A stretch of 64,000 bases of DNA from Umbelopsis ramanniana AG (taxonomy: Eukaryota > Mucoromycota > Umbelopsidomycetes > Umbelopsidales > Umbelopsidaceae): contig NW_026252087.1 in assembly GCF_025399195.1 (NCBI RefSeq), positions 62,001 to 126,000 on the forward strand. Reading direction: 5' to 3'. The notes below the pieces were generated by a model. That model was not told where the DNA came from. It made no database searches and was given only the letters and a program-made list of their open reading frames with translations. A program made the translations under genes and the position numbers. The number at the start of each line of letters is the position of its first letter. Within the stretch, counting starts at the first letter, position 1. Positions 13,554-25,525 of the stretch are shown here, piece by piece.

Positions 13554-16100
13554 ATTGAGTTGTAGTAAGTAGACAAGATGAATAGTAAAGTGTGATGCAC
13601 TTGGGCGTCCTTTAAATAAGGCCTGAGAAAATGAAAGTCAGCCCCTTGCTGAAAGCGAGACCAACATGGCAGGTGACCTCAGGCGTTAGTGAGTGGTGAA
13701 TGCGGAGTTGCCCTCATCCAATCACCTTGTACGGATCAAACACTGCTGTATTGCATGCTTAAGCCTAACCTATGGCTGCTAACATTTGAACACTAAGCTA
13801 TGCCTAATGGTAACCACGAAAATAAAGAAATCAGCTGTTCAAAATAGATTATGTAGTGGTCTGACGAAATCTCGAATGATATTTTTGAAATACCGAAGGG
13901 AAAGGGAACCGCAAGTAGCTAAGAGATTGCCACCTACACTTTGGGGAAGCGGGCTGATGGCGGCAATCGAAACCCGCACTGCGGCATGCTACACCAGAAG
14001 CTACAGAGTGTGAAAGCCTATATTGAGCAGACACCTTTGCTGGAATCCTTAACATCGAGTGAGAACTAAAATATGTGATATGAAATATATCACTTGACGT
14101 TTTTTCCTTCTAGAATCGTCCGACTTCTAGGTCTCGAAACCACTTGCTCAATGGTGTAGCTCTCCTGGTCTTGACTTTTGGCACCCTCGAATACTCTTGG
14201 CCACATTCTATAGTCCATGTTGCGGATTATGCATGACGTAAGGGCTCGACGGGTCCACAAGCTTCTAATTCATAAATGACGTTTCTGGTCGCAGAACACT
14301 TTAGTACCAAACGATAACCTCATAGAATGTCGCTAAGGCCCCGTTGCTCCAAATATAACGGGGAAAATTTGAATCCAAAGAAATACATCACGTGCCCAAA
14401 CTGAAATAACTATGCAAAGAAGTGAGGCCGTTATCATTTCCGGCGTCATTTCGTGCATTTGGTCGATTTTGATCGCACGGCCTGTCGAGTGCTTTAAGGG
14501 TGGTTCTTAACCATCTCGCTGGCCAGTCCCACTTGGAAATGATTTGCTGCGAAATTTGGGTTCGCAAATATCAACAGTCCACATAAATTCCAAATATTGG
14601 ATAACATGAAATCGCGTTTTTTTCTCCACACCTGATGAGCGAAAAATCGTTCTATCTCTCGCAAGCTATAACCCTCTCCATTACGCATCTCTCCTTTCAA
14701 CGAATAGTGTGTAGGGACATTTAGACTTCCACAGCTATAAGGAAAGCCGGTGCAAAAAGTAGTCCACGGGTGAACTAAATATAGCAAGAATGTGGGGTAT
14801 GCCAATATGGATTTTCAAAGCATAGGGGTTATACATGAGCCATAAAAGTTATAGGAACGAGCAAGGACAGACTTTTTTGATGATATGACAGGTTCTTAGC
14901 TAGAAGTAGTAGAATAACGTGATAATAGCTTCAAATAAACGCATACCTACGATATCTATGCCTTTAATGGTTTCGTGTAAGCATGGAATTCAAGGGAAAA
15001 GCGCTACGTGTCCGTGAAAACTATTCAATTTTCATTTCTTTCGAACGCCTGTCAAAGTTTTTTGAAATCAAGAATGCCGCTTAATGAAGCTAATGTAAAA
15101 CAGATCTTGGTAAGAAAGCATATCATCATCCGTACCATTTGCTGGATGATATCGCCTTAAGGCGCGTATAGTTCTGCATGAGCTGAGGTCGAGTCATTTT
15201 TTTAACAATATTTTTTCAGGCAAGCTTAACTGGAGCCAGCATATACGCATACGATAATGTCATATCATAACGACTGGCCAATTCTAACAACTGGTCAATT
15301 TGCGAAAATGAAATATAAAAATTGAAGTTATGTGCCATATGTTGCAAGCGACTAATCTCATCGCGATGTAACAGCATGACGATGCAAGATTGACTACTTC
15401 TATACCCAAGTCAGCAGCTTTTCACTTGGATGTTCACGTTGTTCAGACTGAACTGGCAATCTCGACTCTTTGACTACCACCGCCTAGGTTCGTTCTCGCC
15501 AAACGTTAAAATCGCCCAGTTGGCTTGGATAAGCAGCACCTTCGCTTGATTCCTTCAAGGGGAAGCGTCAAAGGGTACAGACGGCATATCCTACCGAACT
15601 TGGGAGCATTCTCGAATAATCGACGTTTTATTGTCTTTACATGAAATGACGACACGCTACCGATGAGCTTATTATCGACTGAAGTTAAGACACAAAACTG
15701 TATACGTCTGTGAAGTCATGTTGTAAGTTACACACGTATACGTCTTGACAACCAGAAGTGTAGTCTAATATTTTCAATGTTGGACACGAAAAATCAAACC
15801 AGCGCTGTCGTGAGGAAATTGCATGAGATAATAGTTGGAGGCGCCTAAAGATTTTAATTCAGAGAGCACTGAAACCGCTCAGCATCAAACCTCGGTACAG
15901 CAGAGCTTCAAAGCCGATAGTCGAAAAATAATAAGATGGTTAATACAAGGGATGACAAGGCTTGTGAAATGAACACGTCAACACGGTTACTCATTTTATT
16001 GCACATGTTTGGGCAAAGGCGCTTACGCTTGAGACTTTGGTACGGCGACGGCAAGTTTCGTCCAAATGTGGAATTAGGAAAAAGATTTCCGCACCTGGGT
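13554..16100. other. Long gene-free stretch before the carotenoid oxygenase gene
   Basis: About 2.5 kb, AT-rich, with no frame I can support. A 103-codon frame on the minus strand at 14494-14805 has no recognisable domain and no linked exon. I see no tRNA-like fold or inverted terminal repeat. The right end is the promoter of the carotenoid oxygenase. Confidence 0.45.
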
Positions 16101-16108
16101 TATAAAAG
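16101..16108 (+). promoter_or_regulatory. TATA box of the carotenoid oxygenase gene
   Basis: TATAAAAG lies 50 bp upstream of the ATG at 16151, implying a very short 5' leader. Confidence 0.6.
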
Positions 16109-16150
16109 TGCTTAAGCTCAGACTCAGAACAATCAAATTAATTAGCAAGA

Positions 16151-17804
16151 ATGACCATCACAAATACGCAAGACGATCTCCTTTCCATCTCTCGAGGATT
16201 CCAGACGCAACCACAGGTTCTCAATCCTGTAGAATGCAAAGTCATTGGCAAGATCCCCAGTTACGTTCAAGGCGCTCTTTATCGAGCTGGTCCAGGTACC
16301 ATGCATGTCGACCAGGTTGACGGCAAGAGATATGAGATTCAGCACTGGTAGGTTGAAATGAGCGAATATTTTATAAGAAGAATGTATGCCTTACCTATAT
16401 TCTTAATAGGTTTGACGGTCTGGCTCAGATCCACCGTTTCGAGATCGACAACGAAAAAGTCACCTACAGATCTCGTAATACAGCAACTGCCTTAGAGGAG
16501 ACAATCCGTCAGGGCGAGAACCGCGGCAATTCTTTTGCCCAAGATGTGTGTCAGGTTGTATTTTCAAAGTCGTCAACCGTGATGAAAGAGATTCGAAAAG
16601 AAGATCTCAACCCACTCGAGATGTCCAACGTCGGTGTCGTGGTCGCTGTGGACTTCCCAGGTGTTCAAAACCCTGATGTCGTTACAATCTTTACTGACCA
16701 CGTGAAGATTCAAAACCTTGACTGGAAGACGCTTGAGCCACAGAGTCTCTATACATACGAAAAATTCAACCCCAAGTTTGCAGGAATGACGAGTGCCGCC
16801 CATCCTTGTGTTGACGCCGCCAAGAGGGAAACTTGGCAATTCACAACAGTGTTGGGTCCTCGGTCCGGATATAACATTATCACCTTCTCTGATGAGAACC
16901 CTGAAGGAGAACTGGTGGAATTTTTGGAAGGTCCTCCAGCATACATCCATTCATCCTTCATCACCGAAAATTATTTTGTGCTTGCTGTACCTCCGGTATG
17001 ATGTTGTCTCATTGATTACTATTTACTGGTATGCCTATCTAATGATGTTTTCAACAGCTCTATGTAAACGGTATGGAAATGATGCAAAAACGTAACGTGG
17101 CTCAGTCTCTTCGTTTTGACGAAAGCGCACCATGTGCATTCTATGTTTTTGATCGTGCTGCCAGAAAGCATGTTGCAACCTATCACGCCCCATCATTTTT
17201 TTTCTTCCATTCCATTAACAGCTATGAAAAAGACGGTGCTTTAATTCTGGATGTTTTGGGCTATGACGATGGGTCAATCGTGCAGGCCCTCTACTTCGCC
17301 AATTTGCGCAAGAAAATCCCAAGTATAGAAAAAGCGACACCACAGCACACTCGAAGATATGTCCTTAGTGATATTGCTTCTGTCGAATCACCCAAGGACA
17401 TTCAACAAGCTACTTTCTCTACCTTGGCAAAGGGTGCTTACCCAGAACTTCCTCGTATCAACGATAGCTACTTTGCAAAGTCTTACACTTTCTTTTATGC
17501 TATTAATCTTTACGATCCCAATGCTATCCAAGCCACCCTTGGCGACAGTTTGTGCAAAGTGAATGTGAAAACCGAAGATTACTGGGTTTGGAAGGAAGAC
17601 CACTGCCTACCTGGAGAGCCAATCTTTATTGCCAATCCTGAAGGTACCGAGGAAGATGATGGTGTGCTCTTGTCTGTGGTACTAGACGAAGCTAAGGGAG
17701 CAAGTTTCTTACTTGTTCTTGATGCCAAGACCATGAAAGAAATCGCTAGAGCAGAAACGAACAGTGTAGTGCCTTTTGGCTTTCACGGTGCTTTCAAAGC
17801 ATAG
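16151..17804 (+). CDS. Carotenoid cleavage oxygenase
   Basis: Three exons: 16151-16347, 16410-16995 and 17058-17804; 509 aa. The protein is a seven-bladed beta-propeller, non-heme iron dioxygenase that cuts carotenoids or apocarotenoids at a double bond. The family's four iron-ligand histidines can all be placed: 'SAAHPCVD', 'YIHSSFITENYF', 'FFFHSINSYEKDG' and 'PFGFHGAF'. The N-terminus 'GKIPSYVQGALYRAGPG' and 'WFDGLAQIHRF' are standard for the family. In Mucoromycota such enzymes (CarS, AcaA and Tsp3 types) make the apocarotenoid precursors of trisporic acid, the mating pheromone. Which step this one performs cannot be told from sequence alone. No carotene synthesis gene is adjacent. Confidence 0.9.
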
Positions 17805-18667
17805 TGATCTTTTTGCTTAGTGTAGTACTACATAAAGTATTGAATTTATATCCTTATCGAGCAGGCAAAAGATGTTATATGTCAATTCTGGTTTTGTAAG
17901 CAACACATTGTTATGCGATATACATATGCAAAATATGCATTCATTATTGACAGGCCATGATTTGAAACTAAGGGGACTGCCAAGTCTAGCAAAGAATAAG
18001 CATGAAAATGATGGCCTTGGCAAGCACCTGTGGTTTTTTCATCTGGAAATTTCGTTGTGGACATTAAGTTAGGAAATTATGATTGTACTTTTCAGTTGCT
18101 GTTGGTCTTGGCGACGCCAACCATTTCCCCAAGTATATCACAAATTCAGCTGAAGCAAAGGGGTGTAAACAGAACAACATGAAAATTGTTTCACATTAAT
18201 GAATGTGCTCCCTGGTTGATTTGTTAGTAAAGCAGAAGCCCCAGTGTAAATGGTTTGAAAAGCCCATCGCGTTAACTATGATTTCACAGTTTCCTGTCCC
18301 AAAACAGTCAATTTGTCGTACGCTCCTCATTACCCATATACGTTCTTCCATCCGGTTCGTTACGTAGTCCCATTCACGCCAAGAAGACTTTCAATCCATG
18401 CTTTGACTATGAAAACCCTTTTTTCAGTAGAATAAACACTGCAACCAGACACATCTTCAGATGCTAGCAAGGCGGGCATTGTAATTCCACGTGTAGTTAT
18501 GAGTAGAAAGGAAAGGAAAGGGAAGTTACATCAAACCGATTAAGTCACGTGTAACCCAACTACATCCAAAGCGATTTCTTGTTTTCACATGCGAGACAGC
18601 TTAAAAATATAAACTTCACTTTGACCTGTTTCTTCGTGTTTATCTTTTCTTTGTCAAATTATCAAAC
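17805..18667 (+). promoter_or_regulatory. Intergenic region with two CACGTG sites before the RRM gene
   Basis: 863 bp without a gene. CACGTG E-boxes at 18488-18493 and 18546-18551 share the extended form CACGTGTA and lie 117-180 bp before the ATG at 18668. An A/T-rich TATA-like stretch (AAATATAAAC) follows at about 18604. Such palindromes are bound by bHLH factors (Cbf1/Pho4 type), but binding is not shown here. Confidence 0.4.
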
Positions 18668-19662
18668 ATGCCAACTTGGAAAACTGTTACCGTAAGTCTA
18701 GAGAAACACCTTGTATATGTATCTTGGAGGATGTAGGTCTAATCATGACTGTCCTATCCTGTCTACCTCCAGGTTCCAAACGAACCCACTCCCAACCTTG
18801 TCGTGGTTAGCCATATCTCGGCTGCATCGTCTGAGAAGACCATCTTGGACTTCTTCCAGTTCTGTGGAAAGATTAAGGAGTTCGAACTCACCAAGTAAGT
18901 GTCTGTTTTTAACTTTGAGCGGTCTATTACGGGGACTGCCCACTTATTGGGGTTGTGTTTGTTTTAACAGGGATGATGACGAAAAACACCAAATCGCTTT
19001 GATCTACTTCGAACGCGAGTCTGCCGCCAAGACTGCTGTTCTACTGTCCAACGCTCTGATCGATGACTCTCACATCGCTGTTGCCCCTTACTTTGAGACT
19101 ACTGCACCTACCGCCGATAAGGATGAGGAAGAGACTACCCAAGAAGGAAAGCCAAAGACCAAGATCTTTGCTGAACTCCTTGCTCACGGTTATATCATTC
19201 AGGATCAAGTTGTCGCCAAGGGTTTGGAATATGACAAGAAGTATGCTGTTCAATCCAGAGTTACCTCATATCTCAACGGACTTCAAACTCGCGCCAAGCA
19301 ACTTGATGACAAGTATCGTATTTGGGGAAAAGCTCTCGAGTTAGATCAAAAGTATAAGATTCAAGAGAAGGCTCAAGCTACATTCAATGCTGCTCATGCT
19401 AAAGCCCAAGAGGCTCTCAACACCCCTACTGGCCAAAAGGTTCAAACTTTGGCCAACCAGACCATCGCTCAGGTTACTGCCGTCCATCACGAAGCCAAGA
19501 GAATCCAGGTAAGCATGTGACGCGAATAAAGAGGGTAGAATAAGACAGTCGTCTAATCTTGGCAATTCGTAGACTGAGAAGGTCGGTACTCCTGCTACCT
19601 CTGCTGCTCCCGCTGCTGCTCCCGCTTCTGAGCCAACCGCTGAAAATGAGAAGACCGCTTAA
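18668..19662 (+). CDS. Vip1-like RRM protein
   Basis: Four exons: 18668-18691, 18773-18894, 18971-19508 and 19573-19662; 257 aa. Exon 1 is only 24 nt and codes for MPTWKTVT. A single N-terminal RNA-recognition motif (about residues 13-85) has the pattern 'LVVVSHISAASSEKTILDFF' for beta1/helix1 and 'HQIALIYFERESAAKTAVLL' for the RNP1 region. The middle is an unusual helical segment with repeats of the form 'AKGLEYDKKYAV', 'AKQLDDKYRIWGKALELDQK' and 'AQEALNTPTGQKVQ'. The protein ends in an Ala/Pro/Glu tail. The layout resembles Schizosaccharomyces pombe Vip1 and its fungal relatives, whose precise role is not settled. Acceptor choices keep the phase throughout, and codon use suggests good expression. 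Confidence 0.8.
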
Positions 19663-19924
19663 ATTTGATATGATTTACAAAGTCTTTATTCATCTAGAAA
19701 CTAGCTTAATTATAATAGCCAGTCTACCAATGACTGCCCTATTGTATATCCAAGAAGATGTTATCACCTTCTGTATATTCCCCTATATCTTTGGCCCAGG
19801 CCATCTTCAATAAAAAATCGAACCGATCGGTTCCCAAATGGCGCACGTGACTGAGTTCAAATACCCACCTTTCCCAAAAAAAAGAAGACGAGTTGCACAT
19901 TTGAGCCCATTTTTTATTATTGAC

Positions 19925-22023
19925 ATGGAGGGAGAATCCAAGCTGCCGGCGAGATCATTTTCACGCAGTCGATCAAGATCACCTTCAATTGGTCGACGAT
20001 CATTTTCGCCTCGAGCCAAGGATCGTTCTCCTCCTGCACGCTACCCTTACCGACGATCTCGTAGTCCTCGCTCTCACTCTCCTCGCCGTAGCCGATTTTC
20101 GTCGCGTTCAAGAAGTAGGTCGCCATACCACTATCGATCTCGAAGTCCACCGCGCAGGCGTCGTGGCTCCAGATCGACATCGCGCAGCCCACGCATTCCT
20201 CAAAGAGAATGTCGGGTCTATGTTGGAAATTTACCCTACGAAGCCAGACGTCGCGATCTTTGGGACTTGATGAGCGAAGGTATAGTATGCGTTTCCTCAC
20301 CTGGCTCGTTTTTTGGTGAGACCATTACTGACATACTACTGCAGCTGGAGAAGTGGTCGAAGCTAATATCATGTTGACTGGGTCTGGAAAATCCAAGGGC
20401 TGCGGGTATGGAAGATTCAATTGGCTGCCACATACTAGCATTTTACACGGATCGAATGGTCTAATGGATATTTTTGCTTTATTTTTGATCAGTGTTGTAG
20501 AATATCGATTCCCTGAGGACGCCCAAAGAGCCATTCGCACGCTCCACAACGCCGTATTTATGGGTAGACCAGTCCTAGTCCGCGAGGTGAGATATAGGTC
20601 TTCCATATCACTCATTCATTTACAAACTATATAGCTAATTGACCTTGTTCGCATATTATAAGGATCGAGAAGAACCTGGAAAGGACCCTAGACAAGCTGG
20701 GGACGGATGTCAACTATTTGTAGGAAATGTAAGCGCACCACACAAAAGTCACGTAATATGACCGAAATCCTGACCCTCCCCTCTTTCACATCAGCTTCCC
20801 TACTCTGCAAGTTGGCAAGATATGAAAGACTTGTTTAGAAAAGCAGGTCGAGTTACGCACACAGACGTCTTTCAGGATCCAAGTACAAGACGATCCAGAG
20901 GACAAGGAGTTGTTATATATGGCGATGCTCGTGATGCACAGAAAGCAATCGGTAATTGCGGGGTTTTTCCCTCATGGAAATTATGACGTCGCAAACACTA
21001 ATGACATTTTATATTGAATGGGCTTATAGAAAAATTTGATGGATACGAATGGCAAGGTAGAAGATTGGAAGTCAGAGAGGTACATCCATGTCTCCACTCA
21101 AGGCTTTAATTGAGGAAAATTTCAAATATATTAATGGGTCATTTACGTACGTATAGGATCGATATGTTACTTCAAGTCGCCCACCTCCTCCACACCCACC
21201 CTCTGGAGGTGATGGCTATCGTTCTAGTGGAGGATCTCACTATGGAGGCAGTGGTGCCGGCAGCGGCGCTGGCGCCGGCGGAGGTGCAGGAAGCGGCGGA
21301 GGATACGAAGGTTTGTTACTTTGACGCGAACGAGTGAGTTTCAATAGCTACGGCCTATTGACATTTTTTTTTTCTCGATTTACCCTCTCCCAGCCCATCC
21401 TCTCCCAACTCCCTATAGCAATGTACATCAAGCTCCGGCTGCTCCACCATATGTACCACCAGAACGACCACCCTATCATCATGCTATGGTTCCTCCTCCT
21501 ATGCCACCCATACCTAACCCTAATGTAGGTGGTCCTCGAGCAGAATTGCCCAGAAGCGGAGAAAACCAGATACATGTTGGAAACGTGAGTATCCATGTGG
21601 AATATAGCACTCGCACATCATGAGCTAATGTTTTTTTATTTAGCTTCCATTTTCAACAACTTGGCAAGACCTTATTGATCTGTTCCGCCACAGCGGTAAG
21701 AAATAATATAAACAACACTCTGTACCTTAGCAAAAGTCTTACATTATTTTCCAATAGGACCTGTTGTTCGAGCTGAGACATTGATGAGTGCTGGTCGACC
21801 TAAAGGGGCCGGTCTTGTTCGATTCGAGGATTATCAAGCGTGTGAAAGAGCTATAGGTAAATGAAGCAGCAATTTGGTGTGTCTTTCCTTGCTAGCCTTC
21901 TAACATGATGTATATGTAGCCAAGTTCCATGGATACATGTATGGAGGTCGAGCATTAGATGTCCGCATGGATCACGTAGCTCCAGCGAACAACGGTGTTG
22001 GTGGAGGAGGTAACTGGTATTAA
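19925..22023 (+). CDS. SR-type protein with three RRMs, Gbp2/Hrb1-like mRNA export factor
   Basis: Eleven exons: 19925-20279, 20345-20405, 20493-20586, 20663-20728, 20795-20951, 21030-21079, 21157-21310, 21394-21584, 21644-21695, 21758-21856, 21920-22023; 460 aa. Residues 1-95 are an Arg/Ser domain with many RS and SPR units. Then come RRM1 ('CRVYVGNLPYEARRRDLWDL'), RRM2 ('CQLFVGNLPYSASWQDMKDL'), a Gly-rich and Pro-rich linker, and RRM3 ('NQIHVGNLPFSTTWQDLIDL'). The exon phases place introns at equivalent points in all three RRMs: after the VGN of beta1 in RRM2 and RRM3, and at the start of the second half in each. This points to internal duplication. Yeast Gbp2 and Hrb1 share the plan and link splicing quality control with mRNA export. 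An in-frame ATG at 19838 could extend the N-terminus by 29 residues. Confidence 0.8.
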
Positions 22024-22227
22024 AAATAATTGCGCGACGTTTTTTTTTGAAAAGAAGGCAATAAATTGAGAAAAAGGGAATAAGAAAAAAAAAAACCCAC
22101 CCAAACCCAAAAACTCCACCTAGTTTCAGTCTTTTTCCCTATCCCTCAGCAACTTTCTTCTAATAGTCAGGGTTGCTCAATAGTACAGCCAGCTGAATAC
22201 CAGCCGTAACTTTCTGTACACCTCTAC

Positions 22228-24531
22228 ATGAGCCAAGCTATTCATCTTCCAGTTGAACAAGTTGCAAAAGTCGTTAAGCGGCATTTGGTGACTCAGCGCG
22301 ACTCCGATGCACCGGAAATGGTTGAAGAAGGTCAACTTGACCAACCCCACAGCTCTGATTATGCTCCAGACCAAAGAAAGGATACCGATAATGGATCCAT
22401 TCATTCAACTATAAGAAACGCTTACAAGTTACCAGGCGGATCTATCGTGGACGGGATCTATAAATGGACAGCTAATGTAGAAAGTGAGCGGAAACAACGT
22501 CTACAACGATCTCAGTCTATTTCTTTCCCATTGCCCCCACCAAAAAGCGGCGATGTTCTTTCACAACGACTTAAACAACCCGGTGGATTTCGACGGCATT
22601 ATGTACTTTCAAAAGCTGCAAAACAAGGCAGAAGTCCTCCCAATTTGTGGACCAACAGCTTTGCAGAATTCTTATGCTTGTACGGACACTTTGGAGGCGA
22701 AGACCTTAGTGATGACGATGATCCAGATAGCGATAGTGATGAAGATGAAGAAGCTGTCATTGGTTATGGCTCAAGTATCCTCAATGAAGCCACGACTAGC
22801 AAACCAGTGGGTTCCAAATCCAATGCGCGTAATACAGACCATGATCGGCCAGCCATTGCTTCTACATCCCGTCGGCGGCCTTCAGAATCAACCCCTCTGT
22901 TGTCAAAGCCAAACAAAAATACTACAGCTGTACAAGGTACAGCAACTCCTGCTAAAGCTGTCTTTCTTTTGTTGAAATCATTTGTGACTACCGGTATATT
23001 TTGTCTCCATTCAATGTGCTTTGTAAAACGTGTTCATTTGGTTGGTGGGCTCACTCTTGTATGCTTATTAGGTATCATGTTTCTACCCAAGGCGTATGTT
23101 TACTTAAGGCTTCTTTGTTTGTTTTCTGGAAAGAGAAAGGGTTTTAACATATCGCGCAAAATTGAAATCTCCTTAGGTTCTACAATGGCGGTTTAGTCTT
23201 TTCCATCCTTGGCACCATATTTATTGCCGCCATTTCTTTATACTCGTTCCTTTCGCTTGTTGAGACTCGTAATGCTGTCCCTGCTGGATTCGGCGATATG
23301 GGTGGAGTTCTTTTTGGTTCCAAAATGCGAGTGGCCGTGCTTGTTTGCATCACATTATCCCAGGTAAACGCAATTTCAACATTTGCTATGATTTCCAAGC
23401 ATACCCACTCTAACTCTCTTTTTTTCAATTCATAGATTGGTTTCGTATGCGCCTACATGGGCTTTGTTGCTGAAAACCTCCAATCTCTCATCCTCACTTT
23501 CTCAAAGTGCCGAGTTGTTATACCACTGCATGTGTTGATTTTGGCTCAATGCTTTGTCTTTATACCTTTGGCTATGATTCGCAAAATCCAACGATTATCC
23601 GTATTTGCGTTAATTGCTGATGTCTTTATTGTCATTGGCCTGATCTATTTGTATTACTACGACTTCTTCAATTTATCCACACATGGTGTCGCTGATGTCA
23701 CTATGTGGAGTGCTGACAGATTCCCTCTGTTTATCGGAACAACTGTTTTTACTTATGAAGGAATTGGCCTTGGTAAGTCCACATGTGCATCTGTCTAGAA
23801 CGGATAAAGTCAATGGATTCTAAAAGTCTACTTTACAGTTATTCCCATCACTGAATCTATGAAAGAACCAAAGAGACTCCCTCAGGTACTATGGCGTACC
23901 ATGGCCTTCATCACCCTTCTCTTTACAACCATGGGTGCTTTCTCATATATGTCCTTTGGTGACAATGTCCAAACCATTGTCCTACTTAATCTGCCTGCCA
24001 AGGATCCAGGCGTATCCACTATCATTGCTCTTTATTCGCTTGCTATATGCCTATCTATTCCATTACAGCTTTTCCCAGCTATTCGTATTATGGAGAACGG
24101 ACTATTTACTACAAGATCCGGAAAGAACAACGCCGTAGTGAAATGGGAGAAGAATGTTTTCCGAGTTGCTGTCGTCTTTGTGTGCGCTTGGGTTTCCATT
24201 GTTGGATCCAAAGACAAACTCGACAAGTTCGTTGCCTTGGTTGGAACTCTGTTTTGCGCACCACTATGTTTCGTATTCCCCACTCTTTTCCATCTCAAAG
24301 CAGCTGCCAAAACCTATGTTCGTAAAGTCGCCGATGTGATGGTCATGCTGTTTGGATCATTTTGGTATGTCGATATGGTTTTTTTTTTAAAAAAAAAAAA
24401 AGGCAATAGTATGCACAGTACTAACAAACTACTCGTTTAGCATGATATATGGTACAGCCATGGTCATTGGCCAATGGAACTCGTCCGACGTCGTCGATCC
24501 TATCAAAAGATGTATTTCCCGAAGCATGTAA
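22228..24531 (+). CDS. AVT4: Vacuolar amino-acid transporter (AAAP family, Avt3/Avt4-like)
   Basis: Six exons: 22228-22993, 23072-23093, 23177-23363, 23436-23772, 23839-24364 and 24441-24531; 642 aa. The first ~240 residues are cytosolic, with 'PGGFRRHYVLSKA' (typical of Avt3/4) and an acidic 'DDDDPDSDSDEDEE' run. About eleven membrane segments follow. Transmembrane 1 carries 'SFVTTGIMFLPKAFYNGG', the conserved core of amino acid/auxin permeases. Later blocks are 'QIGFVCAYMGFVAENLQSL', 'FTYEGIGLVIPITESMK' and 'SLAICLSIPLQLFPAIRIME'. Avt3 and Avt4 export neutral and basic amino acids from the vacuole in yeast. Exon 2 is a 22-nt microexon. Without its removal the first intron would read through in frame, so retained-intron products are possible. 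Confidence 0.9.
23072..23093 (+). other. 22-nt microexon in the first transmembrane segment of the transporter
   Basis: Bounded by TTAG and GTATGT, it codes for IMFLPK with split codons on both sides. It lies in the conserved T-G-I-x-F-L-P-K-A core that lines the substrate path in this family. Both flanking introns are about 80 nt. Confidence 0.8.
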
Positions 24532-24769
24532 CTAGCTAGCGTCACACATCATTTGCACTTTCTGCTTTTTTCTTTTTCCACCGCACCTCATAATTGTAGC
24601 TCTCAACTCTCTGTAGCTTTCTAGCTCGATACCATTTTTTCACCATGAATGAGAAACTAACAAATTCAAGTATAAATGTGTGGAAATTTTTTTTATAGTA
24701 CATTTCGACATAGTCCGTGCGCTACATATACAAAATGGCTGTTCCAGAACAGCGTGATTTAATGGTGCC

Positions 24770-25331
24770 TCAACGTTTCATTTCAATTCGATACCGGAAT
24801 GGTGGAGTGAAGCTGAAATCGTCAACAACATTTGTCAGTTTAGCGAAGCAATTCTCTATAAGCATTATGCCGTTCAGACGCTGTCTTACATGAGTTGCAA
24901 TATTGTTCCATTCCATTGCTACGAAAAAAGGATCACTCTTGGTATCCGGCGCATTGTCATGCTTCCACACCGTAAACTCGTCAAAATTCTCTATGCAATC
25001 GTGAGTTACGGTGGTTTCGTCTTCCATGTCATCCGAGTGTCGACGTTCCGAATATACATGACCTACAACTTTGTAAATATCATAGTAATTGACATAACTT
25101 CAGAAGCAAAAAATCCATACCCTTCAATTCTGACGGTAGGCGACTCGTAATGCCAAAGAGTTGTCTACCACGAAAGGCTGCAACCTTACAAGGCCCTCCA
25201 TTCAATGGATCGACACCATCGGTCTGTACAAAGTAAGTTGAAACTTGTGCAGGGCCATTGTGATCAATCTGACAAGGAAGCAGATGGACGTTCTGAGGCT
25301 GTTTCTGCGCTGGCTCTAAAGTGATCTCCAT
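24770..25331 (-). CDS. RNH203: Ribonuclease H2 subunit C (Rnh203-like)
   Basis: Two exons (complement): 25331-25121 and 25062-24770; 167 aa. RNase H2 removes single ribonucleotides from DNA and RNA-DNA hybrids; this non-catalytic subunit holds the complex together. Two family blocks are seen: 'VAAFRGRQLFGITSRLPSEL' (the 'FRGR-L-G-x-LP' block) in exon 1, and 'FDEFTVWKHDNAPD' with 'FFVAMEWNNIATHV' in exon 2. The latter corresponds to the 'F(D/E)xxTxWNHD' block of RNASEH2C. The intron runs from GTATGG to GTAG with the Gly codon split. The C-terminal 30 residues beyond 'HVRQR' are not conserved. The gene diverges from DOA10, whose ATG lies 194 bp away. Confidence 0.82.
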
Positions 25332-25525
25332 GCTGATGGGTAGCCGCCAATGTCGAACAAAAAGTATAGTTGACAAGACGCGTTAGAACGGCAGCCAATA
25401 GCAGGTAGGAGCAGGAGGTCGTTTTACCTGAGCTGAGCCCGCTGTCACATTTTCATTTTTTGGGCCAAAAAGCGGGTACAGTTCGTGGAATCGAAATCTT
25501 CTCAAACCTGCTTTTTGCTCACAGC
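25332..25525. promoter_or_regulatory. Short divergent promoter shared by RNH203 and DOA10
   Basis: 194 bp separate the two start codons. There is no clear TATA box on either side, which fits two constitutively expressed housekeeping genes. Confidence 0.4.

Noticed and set aside
14494-14805. A 103-codon minus-strand open frame in the long empty region
   Set aside because: No family resemblance, no splice-linked neighbour and no promoter signal; chance length for this base composition.
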